From IMG/VR virus record IMGVR_UViG_3300012000_000001, positions 133,027-197,026 of that record: DNA of 64,000 nt; one strand, written 5' to 3'. Under the pieces are notes generated by a model. The model ran no database searches, was not told the DNA's origin, and saw only the letters and a program-made list of their open reading frames with translations. Numbering within the stretch: the stretch's first letter is position 1; every line of letters begins with the position of its first letter. This DNA comes from a virus. The position numbers and the translations under genes were made by a program. This document shows, piece by piece, positions 25,864 to 34,148 of the stretch.

Positions 25864-26754
25864 CTAGATAGAGCCTATAACCCTGCCCTTTTGGGTTCTT
25901 ACAACATACCCTTTACGCACTAGAAATGGCTCAATACTATTTTCAATAGTGTCTAAAGCAATCCCGGTCATTGCCGAAATAGACTTTAGACCCAAAGGAT
26001 TGCCCTTGCTCCGCTTTAGTGCATCAATATACATTCTATCATATAGATCAAGACCCTTACCGTCGATACCTTGGATCGTAAAAATCTCATCAACAGTAGC
26101 ATCTGCCGTATGACAAGCCATATAGTTTTTGTACCAGGCCAGTCTAGCATTTAAGATTCTTGGTGTGCCTTTGCTTCTTTTAGCAATCTCCAACAGATCA
26201 TCGTCTGTAATATCAATACCTAGCTTAGTGGCGATCAATCTTGCTACTTTAGCTAGATCATCATCACTATAAAAAGACAAATGCTCCTTAATTGTAAAAC
26301 GATCATAAAATGGCTGACTTAAACTACCACCGCTTGTTGTTGCGCCAATGAGCGTAAACATTGGTAGATCAATATGTTCTGGTTCATCTTCCATAGTAAT
26401 ATGCAGAACAAAGTCTTCCATAATCGGATATAGAAATTCTTCAACAATTTTTGGAAGTCTATGAATTTCATCAATAAACAATACCGACCGTGCAGTAACA
26501 CCCATAATATATGGTAGAATACTTTTTACATTACGAATGTTTGCAGCATTGAGCGTTCGCAGATCAACACCCATTTCATTCGCTATAGCACTGGCTATGG
26601 TTGTTTTACCAAGCCCAGGAGGCCCATCAATTAAAACATGCGGCAATACACCACCAGACATTTTACAGCCTGTGGCTGAAATTCGCAGCCTATCGATAAC
26701 GTCTTTTTGTCCGATAATTTCATCAAAAGTGGTTGGTCGTGAAATATTAGCCAT
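25864..26754 (-). CDS. ruvB: RuvB-like Holliday junction branch-migration helicase
   Basis: 296 aa. Walker A GPPGLGKTTIASAIA, Walker B SVLFIDEIHRLP, sensor 1 FTLIGATTSGGSLSQPFYDRF with the arginine finger region, and sensor 2 KGTPRILNARLAWY are all in RuvB order. The C-terminal winged helix ends TQKGRVIGSI (RuvB proteins typically end in TPRGR). RuvB pumps DNA through Holliday junctions with RuvA. It is slightly short (bacterial RuvB is about 330-340 aa), lacking mainly the N-terminal extension. No RuvA or RuvC is seen, but the adjacent gene may supply the RuvA contact domain. Confidence 0.9.
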   Translation of the reverse strand: MANISRPTTFDEIIGQKDVIDRLRISATGCKMSGGVLPHVLIDGPPGLGKTTIASAIANEMGVDLRTLNAANIRNVKSILPYIMGVTARSVLFIDEIHRLPKIVEEFLYPIMEDFVLHITMEDEPEHIDLPMFTLIGATTSGGSLSQPFYDRFTIKEHLSFYSDDDLAKVARLIATKLGIDITDDDLLEIAKRSKGTPRILNARLAWYKNYMACHTADATVDEIFTIQGIDGKGLDLYDRMYIDALKRSKGNPLGLKSISAMTGIALDTIENSIEPFLVRKGYVVRTQKGRVIGSI

Positions 26755-26757
26755 GAT

Positions 26758-27159
26758 TTACATTCCTCCAAAAATTTTCATTGCGTCTTTTACCAAAATT
26801 ACAGGATCATTACATTCCGTTATGTTATGAACCTTGTTTATAAGATCAACTGCTTCTTGTTTTGAGAAGCCATAATGTTCTAATATTTTGTATGCCCTAT
26901 TTAAGTATTGTGGACTAGAATCTGATTGTTTTTCTGTTGTCGGTATGGCAATTGGTTGGCTTTTTTTAGCGTAAATAGATTTAATATTTTCTATACGACG
27001 TATTCTATATATATTACCACAATCGCATACCCATTTAAAGTTCTTAACCTGTACTTGATTCAAGAAGAGCCAATGCTCTGCTTCGCACTCTGTGTTAGTG
27101 CATTTATATTTAAACTGTGCATCTAGACTAATCGGTTTCAGGCTTTTCTGTTTTGTCAT
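26758..27159 (-). CDS. Zinc-ribbon protein with RuvA domain III-like C-terminus
   Basis: 133 aa. N-terminal half has a zinc-ribbon-like pattern (KYKCTNTECEAEHWLF, then KWVCDCGNIYRI). The C-terminal 50 residues (YLNRAYKILEHYGFSKQEAV, then CNDPVILVKDAMKIFG) look like RuvA domain III, the small helical domain that grips RuvB. It ends 3 bases before the ruvB start. I infer a phage adaptor that loads or stimulates RuvB in place of RuvA; the similarity is by eye and weak. Confidence 0.6.
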   Translation of the reverse strand: MTKQKSLKPISLDAQFKYKCTNTECEAEHWLFLNQVQVKNFKWVCDCGNIYRIRRIENIKSIYAKKSQPIAIPTTEKQSDSSPQYLNRAYKILEHYGFSKQEAVDLINKVHNITECNDPVILVKDAMKIFGGM

Positions 27160-27559
27160 TTTGTTCCTTTAACCAAAAAATAAAATCGCCAACCTCGGCA
27201 TCATACCCACTCTCCAGTATACCCTTGTTGACCAGATGATGCAAGATGTTGCTAACCATTCTAGAATTTAATGCCTCAATTATAGTATACAAGATTTCAT
27301 CATTAATATAGTATTTAACCATTTCATTTGGTTTGCGTTTTTGTTTTGTGTGTTCCTGTACTATTAGTAATGATTCATTGTATGGTAATGCTTGTTCCAT
27401 TTCTTCTAATTCTTCGTTAGATATATTGTATAATGTAGAATCTAATAGGTGAGCTGGTTTAACATCAGTATTTTCCTCTCCAAAAAAACGAAATACTAGT
27501 TTTCTAGCACTATTTACAAAATCTTCTATATTATTAATTTCATACCATGATTTGCTCAT
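27128..27559 (-). CDS. Hypothetical protein, paralogue of the gene at 47828
   Basis: 143 aa, helical, with a possible winged-helix end: YYINDEILYTIIEALNSRMV, then LHHLVNKGILESGYDAEVGD and FIFWL. The same layout occurs in the protein encoded at 47828-48232 (HIINEEVFNDIFNDL, LAKLAAKGYVECAWD, MVFWL). It overlaps the zinc-ribbon gene by 32 bases. Function unknown; the pair suggests a small DNA- or protein-binding family. Confidence 0.6.
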   Translation of the reverse strand: MSKSWYEINNIEDFVNSARKLVFRFFGEENTDVKPAHLLDSTLYNISNEELEEMEQALPYNESLLIVQEHTKQKRKPNEMVKYYINDEILYTIIEALNSRMVSNILHHLVNKGILESGYDAEVGDFIFWLKEQNDKTEKPETD

Positions 27560-27569
27560 TTTTATACTA

Positions 27570-28001
27570 TTAATTCAATATGTCGAATAGCCCCTTATAG
27601 TATGTTGGTTGTCTTAAAAAGTGTGTAGCATGAGTTTGAATATGCTTTTTATACATTTGATCTATCGGATTAGAAACAAAATATTTATATTTCCAAACTT
27701 CAGAACCTTGATAGTTATTCCCCAAATACTGGAAAGCATTACCTTTACCAGTACTGGAGAAGTAACTATTCACAGGAAACGACATATCTTTATTTGAACC
27801 AAAAAACCCAGTCTTTGGTGAAATATACCATACATTTGAGGTATATTCAACTATATCATTTAGAGCATCTTGTAGCCATTTACCCCAAGTATCCCAAGCA
27901 TTAGGATCAAACTTGAAGTAATGTTTATACTTGTTCTCTAAATCATCCTGACTATCATCATAGTCATGATCATCATCATAGTTGTCATATTCTTCGTGCA
28001 T
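27570..28001 (-). CDS. Hypothetical protein with acidic N-terminus, 143 aa
   Basis: Residues 1-25 are almost all Asp/Glu/Tyr/His (EEYDNYDDDHDYDDSQDD). The rest is aromatic-rich (KFDPNAWDTWGKWLQDAL, SNVWYISPKTGFFGSN). No family recognised. Part of the same leftward run as the ruvB genes. Confidence 0.6.
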   Translation of the reverse strand: MHEEYDNYDDDHDYDDSQDDLENKYKHYFKFDPNAWDTWGKWLQDALNDIVEYTSNVWYISPKTGFFGSNKDMSFPVNSYFSSTGKGNAFQYLGNNYQGSEVWKYKYFVSNPIDQMYKKHIQTHATHFLRQPTYYKGLFDILN

Positions 28002-28006
28002 AGAAT

Positions 28007-28258
28007 TTACCTATAAAATCTATTTTGAGGAACTCCATTACGGGGACGACCTCTATTACCTTTAAATCCTAGTCTCCTTATTATATTTCTAATAGTCTGC
28101 CCACTAAGGTAATACTTTTTACCATAGAAGGAGTTTTCTTCAAAATAATAGTAAAGACTTTTTGCCGACCCTAATTCACCCATTAGTTCAATAAACTTTT
28201 TCTTTGCTTCTTCATTAGTCAATAAAAACTGCAAAAGAGGATTAGTGTGTCTACCCAT
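28007..28258 (-). CDS. Small putative DNA-binding protein, 83 aa
   Basis: The C-terminal half reads like a helix-turn-helix plus AT-hook-type tail (LSGQTIRNIIRRLGFKGNRG, then RPRNG). The start has a good AAGGAG site. Unrecognised family; nucleic-acid binding is inferred from the basic Arg/Gly content. Confidence 0.55.
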   Translation of the reverse strand: MGRHTNPLLQFLLTNEEAKKKFIELMGELGSAKSLYYYFEENSFYGKKYYLSGQTIRNIIRRLGFKGNRGRPRNGVPQNRFYR

Positions 28259-28279
28259 TTGTTTTCTCCTTATATGGTT

Positions 28280-28316
28280 GTGTCAAAGGGTATAGATGAT
28301 TCCATACCCCTGACAC
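28280..28316 (-). terminator. Stable intergenic hairpin after primase gene
   Basis: Nested inverted repeat: GTGTCA (28280-28285) pairs with TGACAC (28311-28316), and inside it GGGTAT pairs with ATACCC. It lies 8 bases after the primase-like gene's stop and 22 bases upstream of the next ATG. It lacks a long T-tract, so it could be a weak terminator or a processing/regulatory hairpin. Confidence 0.55.
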
Positions 28317-28323
28317 AGAACCC

Positions 28324-29505
28324 TCATCCAATACAAAACTTATCACTAATTTGAGAAGCAAGGTCTTTAGCAGCATTAGAGAGGAATCTGTTGTTACTAA
28401 AGTAGAGCGGTGTTGAGACTTGATTAAGGAACTCCACGACCGTCTTTAAAAGTTTGGTCTGCTGACCATCAAGGCTCATATCCTCGTCAGGCAGAGCATC
28501 CTGTACATCCATAGACCCATCCCCATCGTCTACGAGCGTATCATCGTCAACCGGATGAACTGGCATAGGATCACCATAAGCCTTTTGACCATAGCGACCA
28601 GAAGCATATCCATATACAGCTTTAGTAGCTAGATCTTCCGTACTATTGGTATATGTTTCAGGATTTAAAGCCCTCATCTGATTCAGAATGTTCGTTGCAA
28701 CATTAACTGATACTGGAACTCCGGTGGTATCAGACTGCTTATAAGCCTTAGCATAACCCTTATACCATTCATCACTGCACTTCTCAGGAATAATCTGGAG
28801 AGTAGCAGGTTGACCAGTAAGAGCAGACTTTAGATCAGCAACATTAATTGGTTGACCAGTGCTACCGGGAAGCAGACTCGTAAAATAAGGAGCCTTCTTC
28901 TCCCACTCCTTACGCCACCAAGTATAAGGAACACGATAAATCTGATTTGGCTTGATAGCTCGCGGATCACCACCAAAGTAGTTTACCAGTTTTTTCTGTA
29001 AGCCATTCCAGAAAGTCTTGTTCGATCCAACAATATTTCTTGAAGCATCATCGAAAATCCAGTAACACTGATAACCATTACGAGTATCAACTACCCAGCT
29101 AGGCTTAACAGGAAACTCATTGATCTTCTTAAGAAACTTTTTCTTGTGCTGCATAACAACGCTGGGCTTAAAATAAGTACCATCAGCATTTCTGCCAGCA
29201 TCCATATCACAGAAACAGCAAGTAAATTGCTTGATAGCATAAAGCTTGCGACCACCATTTACATAGAAGTAAGCATCAGAATGATTATTTACATTAGCAT
29301 CAAGCGTCTCATTAAGATCATTAGTATGATTCATACTACTAATCTTCTTACGAGGATTACCATTATAAACGAAAATGTTGCTTTGATTAAAAGAACCAAG
29401 AAATGCAGACCTCTCATGTGCATACTTATTTGCATAGACATTATTGTTCTTATCAAACGGGTTGAAACCAAGATTATCGTTAAACATATTTTTTCCTTTT
29501 CCCAC
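28324..29505 (-). CDS. AEP primase/RepB-like protein
   Basis: 393 aa. The core (residues about 90-215) resembles the archaeo-eukaryotic primase/PrimPol fold of RepB-type primases. FTCCFCDMDAGRNADG carries the DxD metal pair, PSWVVDTRNGYQCYWIFDD is the motif that normally reads GYHxYW, and NYFGGDPRAIKPNQIYRVPY gives the third acidic/R-V-P segment. The usual histidine is replaced by Gln, so primase activity is uncertain. The C-terminal 120 residues are acidic and unrecognised. No helicase domain is attached. Confidence 0.6.
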   Translation of the reverse strand: MGKGKNMFNDNLGFNPFDKNNNVYANKYAHERSAFLGSFNQSNIFVYNGNPRKKISSMNHTNDLNETLDANVNNHSDAYFYVNGGRKLYAIKQFTCCFCDMDAGRNADGTYFKPSVVMQHKKKFLKKINEFPVKPSWVVDTRNGYQCYWIFDDASRNIVGSNKTFWNGLQKKLVNYFGGDPRAIKPNQIYRVPYTWWRKEWEKKAPYFTSLLPGSTGQPINVADLKSALTGQPATLQIIPEKCSDEWYKGYAKAYKQSDTTGVPVSVNVATNILNQMRALNPETYTNSTEDLATKAVYGYASGRYGQKAYGDPMPVHPVDDDTLVDDGDGSMDVQDALPDEDMSLDGQQTKLLKTVVEFLNQVSTPLYFSNNRFLSNAAKDLASQISDKFCIG

Positions 29506-29568
29506 TACTTACTACCTACACAAATGATATTGGGACAGTAAACACTACCATCAAAAGCAATATCTAAA

Positions 29569-29625
29569 AGATGGTGTTGGAATCGAACCAACCTATAACT
29601 AGTATCCGCCCAGCGGCCCACCTTC
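29569..29625 (-). other. tRNA-like element (T-arm with shortened body)
   Basis: The RNA has a canonical T-arm (GTTGG, TTCGATT, CCAAC) closed by an acceptor-like helix (GAAGGTG with CACCATC, 6 of 7 pairs). Between them there are only about 32 bases, with a CCGC-TGG-GCGG hairpin, too few for D and anticodon arms. It may be a degenerate tRNA or a tRNA mimic. No anticodon can be assigned. Confidence 0.35.
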
Positions 29626-29631
29626 ATCCTA

Positions 29632-29649
29632 GTGCCTATTGCTAGGCAC
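29632..29649 (-). terminator. GNRA-capped hairpin after rIIB
   Basis: Perfect 7-bp stem GTGCCTA/TAGGCAC with a GCAA tetraloop on the minus strand, 11 bases past the rIIB stop. No T-tract follows, so it may protect or process the transcript end rather than terminate it. Confidence 0.5.
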
Positions 29650-29659
29650 AAATCCTCAA

Positions 29660-30508
29660 TCAATAATCTTGATCTGGATCGTATTCCTCATCTTCATCTT
29701 CATATTGATCCCAGTAAGCATCGTCATACTCATCATAAAGATCTTCTTCCTCATCATAGTATTCATCTTCATTGAATTCACTCTTATAAAGAGGCTTAAG
29801 CAATTCTCCTTGATATTCACCAACTACCTCATACTTACAAGTACGAAGTTTTTCATGGTTACAATCGCTTGGAACACTAACAACATCTTTTGGATGAATC
29901 TTAACAATCACAATACGATCACCAGCATCAGCATTGCCATAACCAGCAACGTAGTTCAATGCACCAGCATGAAGTCCTTGTGAACAACCGACCGAACGAT
30001 TGTCATCCACTTTTGCCCTTTGCATTTCGCAAATCTTGCCAACATGATTGTCAAACTTACCAGCATACTTATCCATATAGTCTGACCTAACAGCCTTATA
30101 CGCAAGGAAACAACCATCCTCAGTAATCGGAAGCAGTTCATGCTCCAAGAAATCATACAGTTCCTTTTGACTCTGCATACTTGGATTTTCCATAAGATTA
30201 TTCAGGAAATTAACAAGAGGCTGAAACGGCAGTCCCTTGCTCATAAACTCCAGAATACGCTTACTGATACTACCATGAACTTCTTCATTTTGATAATAAA
30301 CCTTACCATTCTTAACCTCTACCAGACCATCACTAAAATTAGAAACAGCCTTCTCAATATCAACCAGTTCTGCCAATTCATCATTTGTGGCAGTTGGAAG
30401 AGCCTCAAGAATCAGTCTGTAATTAATATGATCTGGAAGAACCTGATGCGCCTTATTATTAATAATCAGCGTCAAGTTACCATCAACCCACATAAAAGGA
30501 ACACTCAT
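29660..30508 (-). CDS. rIIB: rIIB-like protein
   Basis: 282 aa. Residues about 40-235 follow T4 rIIB: VDIEKAVSNFSDGLVEVKNG, VYYQNEEVHGSISKRILEFM, FLEHELLPITEDGCFLAYKA, KVDDNRSVGCSQGLHAGAL and VKIHPKDVVSVPSDCNHEKL, then RTCKYEVV. T4 rIIB's N-terminal helix-turn-helix region is absent, and the last 45 residues are a very acidic tail (EDEYYDEEEDLYDEYDD). The rII proteins are membrane-associated and block superinfection- or RexAB-type exclusion in T4. It directly follows rIIA. Confidence 0.88.
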   Translation of the reverse strand: MSVPFMWVDGNLTLIINNKAHQVLPDHINYRLILEALPTATNDELAELVDIEKAVSNFSDGLVEVKNGKVYYQNEEVHGSISKRILEFMSKGLPFQPLVNFLNNLMENPSMQSQKELYDFLEHELLPITEDGCFLAYKAVRSDYMDKYAGKFDNHVGKICEMQRAKVDDNRSVGCSQGLHAGALNYVAGYGNADAGDRIVIVKIHPKDVVSVPSDCNHEKLRTCKYEVVGEYQGELLKPLYKSEFNEDEYYDEEEDLYDEYDDAYWDQYEDEDEEYDPDQDY

Positions 30509-30533
30509 TTTAAATCTCCTATATCCTGTGAAA

Positions 30534-33203
30534 TTAAATCAAATTACCCAAAGTTTGTCTAAACGTAACCACACCTGCCTCACCACCCAAATTTGTATAC
30601 CAATCACCCTTGCTTCGATAAGAATCATCAAAAGTCTTCAAAGGATTACTACTAGAGATTCTTCTGATGTTCCCGTCGTTTGCGTTGCTACCAACAATAT
30701 ACTTGAGTATCGGACTCTTGTCAACCTCGACTTTAAGAGTTTTTCTGATATCGGACATTTTTGGCAAATTGTCTACGACAGAACCTACTGTACTAGTCTT
30801 ATTAAGACTTTCGGTAATTGGATTAGTATTCTGTTCATCATCATAAAGATTATTTAGCGTTGAGTTCATAGAATTTAGAGAAATATGACTTTCTCTAATC
30901 TTGTCTGGATCGATACCATTAAGATTATATCTCGCAAGAATAGTCGCTATTTTTGCAAAATACTCGTCTTTATTCAGTCTTGGAATATCGAAAGTTACTC
31001 TATGAATTGTTACGGCAAAAAACTCAATGAGTAGCCATTGATCTATTGTTTCACACATAACCTTATTAGAGATATACTTATCGTAATCCAAGCCGAACAA
31101 ATTAATAATATGATACATAATCTGACTATCTGATGATGCTGTACTGTAGTAGTAGTTGTCCGACCTGCCTTCCTTACTACCATATTGTGTACCACAGTAC
31201 TCTATAATATTCTTATAGATAGATACTTGGTCATTAAGCTTATTTAGCATTTTTGTAGCACACTTTTGAAACCAGTCATTGAAAGATACCAGATTGACCC
31301 CATCCTTTTTGAGTTTTTCAACAGCATTTTGCTTGATTGCAAAAATCTTTTGATCATTAAAAAGTTTAGTTCCAAGAACCGTCTTATCGTTTTGAGCCAA
31401 GGAAACAATTTTATTAATCTTAGGATATCCTGCAACAGAGCCGTATCTAAGAATCGGGACATAAATGATTTCATTCTCTTCGTCTTCAATATAGGACATT
31501 AGATCGTCTGACAACTCATTAAGCAAATAGGAGTCATTGATATCATTACCACCAAGTGCTTTGCACTCTTTGTCGGCACCAAGATTCTTGATGGCAAAGA
31601 TTTCATCCTTACTAATGGTTCCAGAAGAACCCCTACTCTTACGAGTACCAGTAGAGAGCAGACTACGATAGGTAGAAACATTAACTACGTTAGTTTCTCC
31701 ACCAATATGCTTGATAAGATTTTCAAAACCTTCAGTAGAATCCTCTGGAGTATCGCTATCAATCATTAGATATGCAAAACAATCATTTTGATTGCAATAC
31801 TTTGTGACAATCTTTTTTGCTGTTTCTGCACCCTTAACATCACATCTGAAAAATACCATTTTACCGGACTTCTTTTCTGAAGACCAATAATATGCTGGTT
31901 TACCCTGTAGTGTTTCATGATGAATCTTATCGGTAAGATAAATCATTCTGCGAGAACGATATCCTGCGGTTCTCCAGTTAAAGACATACAACTGCTTATT
32001 TTTCTTGAACTTATATTCAAGATCCTTACCACTACTCAATTCATGGACAATACCATCTGGATCGGTCCACGATGCACCGGCAGTCCATCCTCCAGCAAGA
32101 TCACTCAGATTATAATATGTGGTATATGCATCAACAAGATTTGTGCAAGACTCAAGTTTCTTACTCATGTCTTCCTTAAGAGAAAGATAAATATGCTGAG
32201 TTTTTTCCTTGAGAGTCTTTATGACTTGCTTAGTATATTGCAAACCTTCTCTTGAAACATCCATTTCCAATTCACCAATACCGAAATGAATTTCAAGATA
32301 TAGGCCGGACCCCAAAATCTCTCTGACTAGATGCTTCCAGTTATCAACATCGGCTTTCTTAAATGCACGATTCCATCTCTGGATATTATCATTATCGATA
32401 TCTTTTTCTTCTCCAACAATCTTATTAGCATCGATGGGATATGCAATATTACCCATGATAGCCACAAGTCCGCTACCGGGGCCATTATAAGCACTTGGGT
32501 ACTGATTATTATTACTAGATACTCTACCAATACGCCAACCCTCACCATCAATAACAACATTGGTATGAGAGTAGGAGTGATCAGAAATACTATCGTCAGT
32601 ACCACCATCAATAATCGGCTTCATCTTAAAATAGTGGAAAATGCGCTTACTCTTGATGGTAAACTCATGAAAATCATGTTGCTTAACAGCGAAACTAATC
32701 TCCAAACCGTTTGGTTCAGACGTATCGGTAATACCAAACAGATTCAGACTAGGCACACCACTTTCATCCATAGCAGCAATATAAGAATACTTTTTGCCAT
32801 TATGATACGATGTCGTACTAAAACTCTTTGTATAAGCAAATGGACTCTTGCTCCCCAAGCCCAAACATCCGACAAAATCATTGCTATCATTTTTATTGGA
32901 TGCACCATACGTTGTATACAGTTCTTCCATATCTTTTTGGCTAAGACCGGTGCCATAATCACGCACAGTAAAAGACGGGGAAGCCTGAGTAGGCAGACTA
33001 ATCTTAAAAGGATTTTTGTTACCGGCAGCGATATGAGCATCATAAGCATTAGTAGAAAGCTCACGAATAACTGCCATTACCTTATCAGAGTACAAAGAAT
33101 CTGAAAGGATCTTAAACATTTTGCTTGTTTGAGCAATAGTAAACTGATTTGTGCTATCCAAACCGCGACTGTGAATCTCAACCGTTCTATCTGCCAACTT
33201 CAT
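30534..33203 (-). CDS. rIIA: rIIA-like protein (GHKL ATPase)
   Basis: 889 aa. The N-terminal GHKL ATPase has RELSTNAYDAHIAAGN (N-box), FTVRDYGTGLSQKDMEELY (G1 box) and GCLGLGSKSPFAYTKSF (G2/lid), as in T4 rIIA. It is longer than T4 rIIA (about 725 aa), with a large C-terminal region of unknown fold. A perfect-consensus sigma-70 promoter lies 44 bases upstream, so it should be an early gene. With rIIB it probably counters host exclusion systems. Confidence 0.9.
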   Translation of the reverse strand: MKLADRTVEIHSRGLDSTNQFTIAQTSKMFKILSDSLYSDKVMAVIRELSTNAYDAHIAAGNKNPFKISLPTQASPSFTVRDYGTGLSQKDMEELYTTYGASNKNDSNDFVGCLGLGSKSPFAYTKSFSTTSYHNGKKYSYIAAMDESGVPSLNLFGITDTSEPNGLEISFAVKQHDFHEFTIKSKRIFHYFKMKPIIDGGTDDSISDHSYSHTNVVIDGEGWRIGRVSSNNNQYPSAYNGPGSGLVAIMGNIAYPIDANKIVGEEKDIDNDNIQRWNRAFKKADVDNWKHLVREILGSGLYLEIHFGIGELEMDVSREGLQYTKQVIKTLKEKTQHIYLSLKEDMSKKLESCTNLVDAYTTYYNLSDLAGGWTAGASWTDPDGIVHELSSGKDLEYKFKKNKQLYVFNWRTAGYRSRRMIYLTDKIHHETLQGKPAYYWSSEKKSGKMVFFRCDVKGAETAKKIVTKYCNQNDCFAYLMIDSDTPEDSTEGFENLIKHIGGETNVVNVSTYRSLLSTGTRKSRGSSGTISKDEIFAIKNLGADKECKALGGNDINDSYLLNELSDDLMSYIEDEENEIIYVPILRYGSVAGYPKINKIVSLAQNDKTVLGTKLFNDQKIFAIKQNAVEKLKKDGVNLVSFNDWFQKCATKMLNKLNDQVSIYKNIIEYCGTQYGSKEGRSDNYYYSTASSDSQIMYHIINLFGLDYDKYISNKVMCETIDQWLLIEFFAVTIHRVTFDIPRLNKDEYFAKIATILARYNLNGIDPDKIRESHISLNSMNSTLNNLYDDEQNTNPITESLNKTSTVGSVVDNLPKMSDIRKTLKVEVDKSPILKYIVGSNANDGNIRRISSSNPLKTFDDSYRSKGDWYTNLGGEAGVVTFRQTLGNLI

Positions 33204-33246
33204 TATTCTTCTCCAAAAGTGTCGTTATCGAACCTGTGATGTTCGT

Positions 33247-33275
33247 ATTATAACATCGGCAATCAGTGCTGTCAA
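33247..33275 (-). promoter_or_regulatory. Perfect-consensus sigma-70 promoter for rIIA
   Basis: TTGACA (33270-33275), 17-base spacer, TATAAT (33247-33252) on the minus strand. The leader of about 37 bases includes a short CGAAC/GTTCG stem. Confidence 0.9.
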
Positions 33276-33278
33276 GCC

Positions 33279-33515
33279 TTAATTATTTTTCTCAACTGTC
33301 GTTATGGCAACATAGCCACAATAGATGGGTATCAATCCTATATACCATACCGGAATTCCTATTGAACAAAACCAGATACCCGAAATAAAAGATATAGTAG
33401 ATAATATATAAACTATAATTTTTGGAAATTTTATTTTTGCTAGTATAATTGTTATCGGACCAATCAAAATAATAAATATCAGAATGATAGATACTAATAA
33501 AGCTAAACTAGCCAT
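33279..33515 (-). CDS. Small membrane protein, 78 aa
   Basis: Two to three membrane helices (LALLVSIILIFIILIGPITI, VYILSTISFISGIWF, VWYIGLIPIYCGYVAI). Unrecognised. Its stop lies just ahead of the rIIA promoter, and its start overlaps the next gene's stop. Confidence 0.65.
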   Translation of the reverse strand: MASLALLVSIILIFIILIGPITIILAKIKFPKIIVYILSTISFISGIWFCSIGIPVWYIGLIPIYCGYVAITTVEKNN

Positions 33516-33814
33516 TATTCATCATCCGAGTCATAATTATCATATTCTTCCGGCTCGTAATCTTCGTCGTAAGGACTCCATTCTGTATTATATTTTTCTT
33601 GTTCTTCATCCTGATATTCTTCTAGTATTTCGGCAGCATCCATGATAACTTCTAGTTGTTGAATCTTTTCTATCAATAGACTCATTTTAGCGTCTAAACT
33701 TTTTATTGCTTTTTTGATATCTCCAATATCTTTTGATAGATGACTGTCTACTCTATGAATTTCTTGATTGGATTTTGCGATTTGCTTTAGAATATTATCA
33801 AAATCTTTTGACAT
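33515..33814 (-). CDS. Acidic coiled-coil protein, 99 aa
   Basis: Residues 1-65 are heptad-like (DNILKQIAKSNQEIHRV, LDAKMSLLIEKIQQLEVI); the C-terminus is very acidic and Tyr-rich (EYQDEEQEKY, DEDYEPEEYDNYDSDDE). It probably forms a dimer or trimer. Family unknown. Confidence 0.6.
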   Translation of the reverse strand: MSKDFDNILKQIAKSNQEIHRVDSHLSKDIGDIKKAIKSLDAKMSLLIEKIQQLEVIMDAAEILEEYQDEEQEKYNTEWSPYDEDYEPEEYDNYDSDDE

Positions 33815-33826
33815 CCATTGTACCCA

Positions 33827-34147
33827 TTATAATTTTTTGTATTCTTTGATATCTCCGTTTTCAGCAATTTTCTTATCTTCATACTGACTACCAACACGAC
33901 GATAAAATTCTTGCTTTATATTCTCTAATACACCAGTTATCATAGCAATTTTACTGTATGATACCGGCATCATTAACTGCCCTAAAATACGACTAAAAGT
34001 ATAGTTAATATCCCCTACTATTTGTAGGAATTCTTCATTTGAGAGAGTAGATGTTGAGTCCTTATTCAAGTTAGACTTTAAGCATACCACCATATCCTCT
34101 ATACAGTTGTCTAAATTTTGTCGATTATCTTCACTAATATATGGCAT
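33827..34147 (-). CDS. Conserved phage/bacterial protein, 106 aa
   Basis: The ATG at 34147 has a GAGGA site 5 bases upstream and the product begins MPYISEDNRQNLDNCIEDMV. GDINYTFSRILGQL and ENIKQEFYRRVGSQYEDKKI, then ENGD, are the conserved blocks of a widespread uncharacterised family. A longer frame to 34222 is rejected because it overlaps the next gene. Function unknown. Confidence 0.75.
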   Translation of the reverse strand: MPYISEDNRQNLDNCIEDMVVCLKSNLNKDSTSTLSNEEFLQIVGDINYTFSRILGQLMMPVSYSKIAMITGVLENIKQEFYRRVGSQYEDKKIAENGDIKEYKKL

Positions 34148-34148
34148 T

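Noticed and set aside
29569-29625. Functional tRNA call
   Set aside because: The body is too short for D and anticodon arms and no anticodon can be placed, so it is listed only as tRNA-like.
32331-33104. Long plus-strand open frame opposite rIIA
   Set aside because: Antisense to the strongly conserved rIIA ATPase region; no family-like content or start signals.
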